Origin: Plumapathes pennacea
Lineage: Eukaryota > Cnidaria > Anthozoa > Antipatharia > Myriopathidae
Assembly (NCBI GenBank): GCA_964036295.1
Contig: OZ038463.1
Location: 19,455,069-19,519,068, forward strand
Direction: 5' to 3'
Length of the DNA stretch: 64,000 nucleotides
Part shown: piece by piece, positions 60,672-64,000 of the stretch
How the letters are laid out: every line of letters begins with the position of its first letter
Position numbering within the stretch: position 1 is the first letter of the stretch
Made by a program: the position numbers and the translations under genes
The notes under the pieces: model-generated
The model's database searches: none
Told to the model about the DNA's origin: nothing
What the model saw: only the letters and a program-made list of their open reading frames with translations

Positions 60672-61793
60672 ATTGGCTGACTCGTCCTCAGTCGTCTCTC
60701 TTCAGTCATAAATGCGGTCAGTACCGCCCATTTTTCGTCGGGGACAGACAATCGGCTAGTGTGGGAGTAGCTCGACTGCGACCTCAAAACGTCTGGTCGG
60801 ATCTTGTCGGATTTTGCCGACAAATTGCCGGGACTCCTTTGCGCAACAACCAATAGGAAGCGTGTTGGCAAGCATATGCACGAGTGGCATAAAAGCGAAA
60901 ACTCTCATGCTAAAGATTGGCCACTAAGAACAATAATGACAATATTCTGTTCTGTCTTTTTATTATGTTTTCACTCATGTGTTTTGTATTTGTCTTTTGC
61001 ATTTTATATTTTGTATTTTTCCATTTAGCATTTTGTACGATGTATTTTTCGTTATGATATTTTCCATCGCAGCTGTTTCTGACGTTAAACTTTTTTCAAA
61101 AATATGTACAAATGATCTGAATCATGCCAGTGATCAACAAAGTAGATTTGACGATCCAAAATAGATTTTGCCAAACCAAGAACAATAATGACAATATTCT
61201 GTTCTGTTTTCACTCATGTGTTTTGTATTCTTTTGCATTTTATATTTTGTATTAGATCTGAAGCTTCGACTCCTTTGTTTTGAGGTGAGGATAACTTTAT
61301 CGTGGAAATTTCTCAGATTTAACGCAAGTACTCAGTTTACTTGGAACTCCATATCTTTTTGTCGGGGCATCACTTGTGCCAAACACTGAAATGAAATCTA
61401 AAATAAAGTTTGTTCCTGTTGAAGTTAGCGTTTGGAGCCTAGTCACCTCGCCACATCTAAAAGTGAAAACGATTTGATTACTTACTGCTGCCTCTTTGAA
61501 CAGATCAGAGTATAGCGAGCAACGCTCATGCGAAGTCTTTAAAACAAATCGCCTAAACTTTGTGAAACTTTGCAATCCATGTTGCGTATGACATTAAATA
61601 CGATTCAAATGTAACTTTTCGGTTCAATTTCGATGCGTTTTCATCTTCTGTCGATACAAAAACGATTGATTCAATCGAACATGAACGCAGCTAAAAGTGG
61701 GTAGTTTTCAGAACGCCCCGGTTTCTGTTTTCGTGTAAACAGCAAAACCTGGAGGCAATGCATTTCTCTGCATTACTTTAGCAATTACATAAA
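60672..61793. other. No gene seen; one local duplication
   Basis: AAGAACAATAATGACAATAT followed by TCTGTTCTGT and TTTTGCATTTTATATTTTGT at 60927-61015 is repeated at 61179-61253. The rest is probably the upstream region of the secreted-peptide gene; no TATA box could be placed with confidence. Confidence 0.45.
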
Positions 61794-61844
61794 ATGGCTT
61801 GTGTATGTTTAAACTCCGCAGAACATAAACGTACAAGTCCTAAC

Positions 61845-62123
61845 ATGAAGAAGTTTGCTGTTTTGCTGATATTTGCATTTGCGCTGGCCGGACTGCTGGA
61901 AGTCGCCGCAATGCCCGATCCTTGGTACATGAAGGAAGCACGAAGACGTTCTTGTGGACCTTACAGGGACTTCCTGAAGCGACTGGATGCTGCACAAAAA
62001 AACTGCGTTTACGATAATCAGCCCTGTGACCCAGAAACGGATCAGTGCTGTAATATATACGCTGAATGCAAATACGTAGAAAGCGGTGAAACCAAGCGTT
62101 TTCGGTGCGCTCCCCCTTCATAA
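61845..62123 (+). CDS. Secreted cysteine-rich peptide precursor
   Basis: Intronless 92-codon frame from ATG 61845 (A at -3) to TAA 62121-62123. The upstream in-frame ATG 61794 would put 17 polar residues before the hydrophobic core, so 61845 is preferred. Residues 1-22 form a typical signal peptide (basic start, KKFAVLLIFAFALAGLL). A short acidic/basic propeptide ends at EARRR (31-35), a furin-like site. The mature ~57 residues contain seven cysteines (37, 54, 61, 68, 69, 75, 88) with a C-C-CC-C-C order recalling knotted secreted peptides. It could be a toxin-like, antimicrobial or signalling peptide. The odd cysteine number allows dimerisation. No family member is recognised by name. Confidence 0.65.
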   Translation: MKKFAVLLIFAFALAGLLEVAAMPDPWYMKEARRRSCGPYRDFLKRLDAAQKNCVYDNQPCDPETDQCCNIYAECKYVESGETKRFRCAPPS

Positions 62124-62217
62124 AATACAAAAGGACAAGCCGCTTCTAGCAGGAAGCTTTTTCACTTCATGGCGTGTCCACAAATTTACTTTGAGAAAAC
62201 TTTTTGAAATCAATAAA
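62124..62217 (+). terminator. 3' UTR and AATAAA signal of the secreted-peptide gene
   Basis: AATAAA at 62212-62217 lies 89 bp after the stop, at normal spacing for a short 3' UTR. This supports a real transcription unit. Confidence 0.6.
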
Positions 62218-62739
62218 ATTCCTTAAAATGAAGTATCAATATTTGCGTTTGTACAATAAACCACTGTCTTACTTTGTATCACCGACTCTTATCTGATTGC
62301 TCACAACTCGAAAATTTCCTATACTGCCGCCACACTCTCTCCCTCAGCTTAGGACACCATGCAACTGTTCTAAAGCCGCTCGTTCATTGATATTGAGTCA
62401 GTTCTGTGAGAATTAAGTCATCCCCTTTTTTCTCATCACAAAATCCATTAAACCCCACCCCTTCCCCCTTAATCCGTCGACCATTAACAAGTAAGGGTCC
62501 CTAATTTAGGAGGCAATCTTCGTAAAGTAAGTTCGCGGCTTATGAACTGATAGGTATATATACTACGTATTCCTTCTAAGACACAACCGGACGAGCAAAT
62601 ACCTGGCCCTGATGAGAAAATACATTGCCCCAATGAGCAAATACGCAACCTTGAATAATAATCAGTCGTATGCGAGTGAGAATATACATATACGAATATA
62701 CATATACGAAAATATACGAAAATTACGCCGTAACCTTAA
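62218..62739. other. No gene seen
   Basis: AT-rich spacer; GAGCAAATAC repeats at ~62593 and 62634 with AGAAAATACATTGCC between, and CATATACGAATATACATATACGAA at ~62686. Confidence 0.4.
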
Positions 62740-62806
62740 TCCTAACCCTAACCCTAGCCCTAGACCTTGGCCTAGCCCTACTCCTAGCCCTAACCCTAGT
62801 GTACAA
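62740..62806 (-). repeat. Interstitial telomere-like repeat (CCCTAA variants)
   Basis: About eleven units of CCCTAA, CCCTAG and variants in tandem. Cnidarian telomeres are TTAGGG. The degeneracy marks it as internal. Confidence 0.75.
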
Positions 62807-63162
62807 ACACAAGAAGCTTTAACAAAACTGACTTTCTGTTTATTCCGAGCCGTTCGCGCTTGACGGATAATCGTACATTTTTTAACACGACGGCTTCTTC
62901 GAAGTTTGTGCGCGGAGATTTACAACATATTGGTGTGCGACAAACTTCAATTTCCGTGAATTTGCACTTAAAAATGTGTAAATGTCAACAGTTTCGTTTA
63001 ACTGCACGAAAGTGCTAAGTGCGAACGACACCTATTGTACGCCGTCATCTGGTCTCTCAGTATTTTAGGTACAAATAAGGAAAATAATGCGCGCATTTGA
63101 TCAGTAGCAATGGATAGCAACAAATAAATAATCAACCAGCTTGCAAAAAGGGAAAAAAACGT
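62807..63162. other. No gene seen
   Basis: Intergenic. Confidence 0.35.
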
Positions 63163-63284
63163 TCCCGCGGGGAGAGTTGTCCGGATCCCAAGCCAGTTCG
63201 ACGGGCAACCCTGCTGAACACCCGTCCACGCTGCACGAACGGGGAGAGATAATTCGGCCCTCAAGCCATGGTGAATTATCCCTA
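63163..63284 (-). ncRNA. Twin stem-loop motif, copy 2 (inverted)
   Basis: On the minus strand: AGGGATAATTCACCATGGCT, TGAGGGCC, GAATTATCTCTCCCC, then GGTTGCCC, AACTGGCTTGGGATCC, GGACAACTCTCCCC. Arms and loop motif correspond to copy 1 at 2268-2395. Module 1 pairs perfectly over 8 bp. Confidence 0.4.
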
Positions 63285-63699
63285 AATCGGAACAGCGCTT
63301 ACACAATGCTAAGCCAACTTGTTTAATATATGCACACAATTAGGTATATATCGTCGCAGACAGGCGGCCTTCGTCCTTATGGGACGTGCCTTTGCAACGT
63401 CTTTCATTGCTTTATAAACCATTTGCACCGTCTTATTGTTATAATCGCTTCCATATACCCGCCTTACATAACATCTGCCTTTTTCGCCGGATATATATTT
63501 TTAAATCGTCAGTAAGCACTGTTCTAAAGCAACATTGGTGCTCGGCGCATGCGCAACACTTCATTTGAGACTGTGACAGCAGAAATGTAATTAAAAAGTC
63601 CGTTGTTCGCAGGATCACTGTATAAACTATGTCGCATTAATCGAAGAAAGCAACTTTTTACGGAGAACACATGATTCGTGGGGTTTGTTTCAAGTATCT
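63285..63699. other. No gene seen
   Basis: Nothing supported. Confidence 0.35.
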
Positions 63700-64000
63700 T
63701 TTGTCTGTACCGATTGCCGCAAATGTAGCACTAAGTCGGGCTAACGGAAACTTGAGCAAAACATACGTTCTAACGGTGTTGTTCATTTTTTGCCTTGAAA
63801 TTAACATGTGTTACGTTGCACCACCCAAAATTTGGTCTTATCTTACAATATTACAGCATCTGGATTGGGCCTAGGGCTTTTCAAAATGTTACAAATTCCT
63901 CATCCCCGCGCAAGAAAATTCTGGCAACTTTCTCCTACTTTCACCAACTGTCTTCTATTGATTTTTTATACTTTTCTGTGCTAATTCTTCCACCGCTGAG
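63700..64000 (+). repeat. Dispersed repeat A, copy 3 (runs off the window)
   Basis: Closely matches 1300-1610 in the same orientation. It starts earlier (GTACCGATTGCCGCAAATGT), as does copy 2 at 1640, so copies 2 and 3 show the fuller left end. Confidence 0.75.

Noticed and set aside
61794..61844. Earlier in-frame ATG for the secreted peptide
   Set aside because: It would add 17 polar residues before the signal peptide. The start at 61845 gives a normal secretion signal and good context.

Overview
The window looks like nuclear DNA of an anthozoan cnidarian, most likely a stony coral. The evidence is AT-rich, intron-bearing, repeat-dense DNA; a TTC28-like TPR-CHAT gene of the kind expanded in corals; a class A receptor fragment, a SAP-domain gag ORF, a DIRS-type element and a CR1/L2-type LINE, all of types I associate with cnidarians; and vertebrate-like telomeric motifs. 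No operons or prokaryotic signals are seen. Most long open frames are shadows of a 120-bp in-frame repeat. The species call is inference.

Layout. 1-921: antisense SAP-domain gag-like ORF running off the left edge. 1.3-12 kb: dispersed repeats, a lone SLC7-transporter exon (4109-4264), a decayed Arg/Glu-rich repeat ORF and an old tandem duplication, otherwise nearly gene-free. 12.1-22.9 kb: the main host gene, a TTC28-like protein of about 3271 residues with 68 indel-free 40-residue TPRs and a C-terminal CHAT (caspase-like) protease domain with its His/Cys dyad present, behind a probable noncoding first exon. 24.3-24.7 kb: broken GPCR fragment. 25-36.9 kb: short inverted-repeat elements, a 4-kb foldback element, the first of three 1.18-kb hairpin-headed elements, and two weak exon candidates. 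37-45 kb: AT-rich, nearly empty. 45.2-48.8 kb: minus-strand DIRS-type retroelement (gag, RT-RNase H, truncated tyrosine recombinase); gag and pol share a frame and are separated by one UGA in UGA-CUA context.

49.96-60.66 kb is a nest of mobile elements. A Mutator-like foldback element with a 9-bp target duplication and about 0.5-0.7-kb inverted repeats carries fragments resembling FAR1-type and USP-type domains. A nearly full-length LINE sits inside its right inverted repeat, and that LINE's reverse transcriptase is itself split by two hairpin-headed elements. 61.85-62.12 kb holds a compact gene for a secreted cysteine-rich peptide with its polyadenylation signal. The right end carries telomere-like repeats, an inverted second copy of a twin stem-loop motif from 2.27 kb, and another copy of the dispersed repeat at 1.3 kb.

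The genes do not form a pathway. The two most credible expressed host genes are the TPR-CHAT protein (intracellular, probably a stress or immune protease) and the secreted peptide. Everything else is mobile, decayed or orphan exon material.
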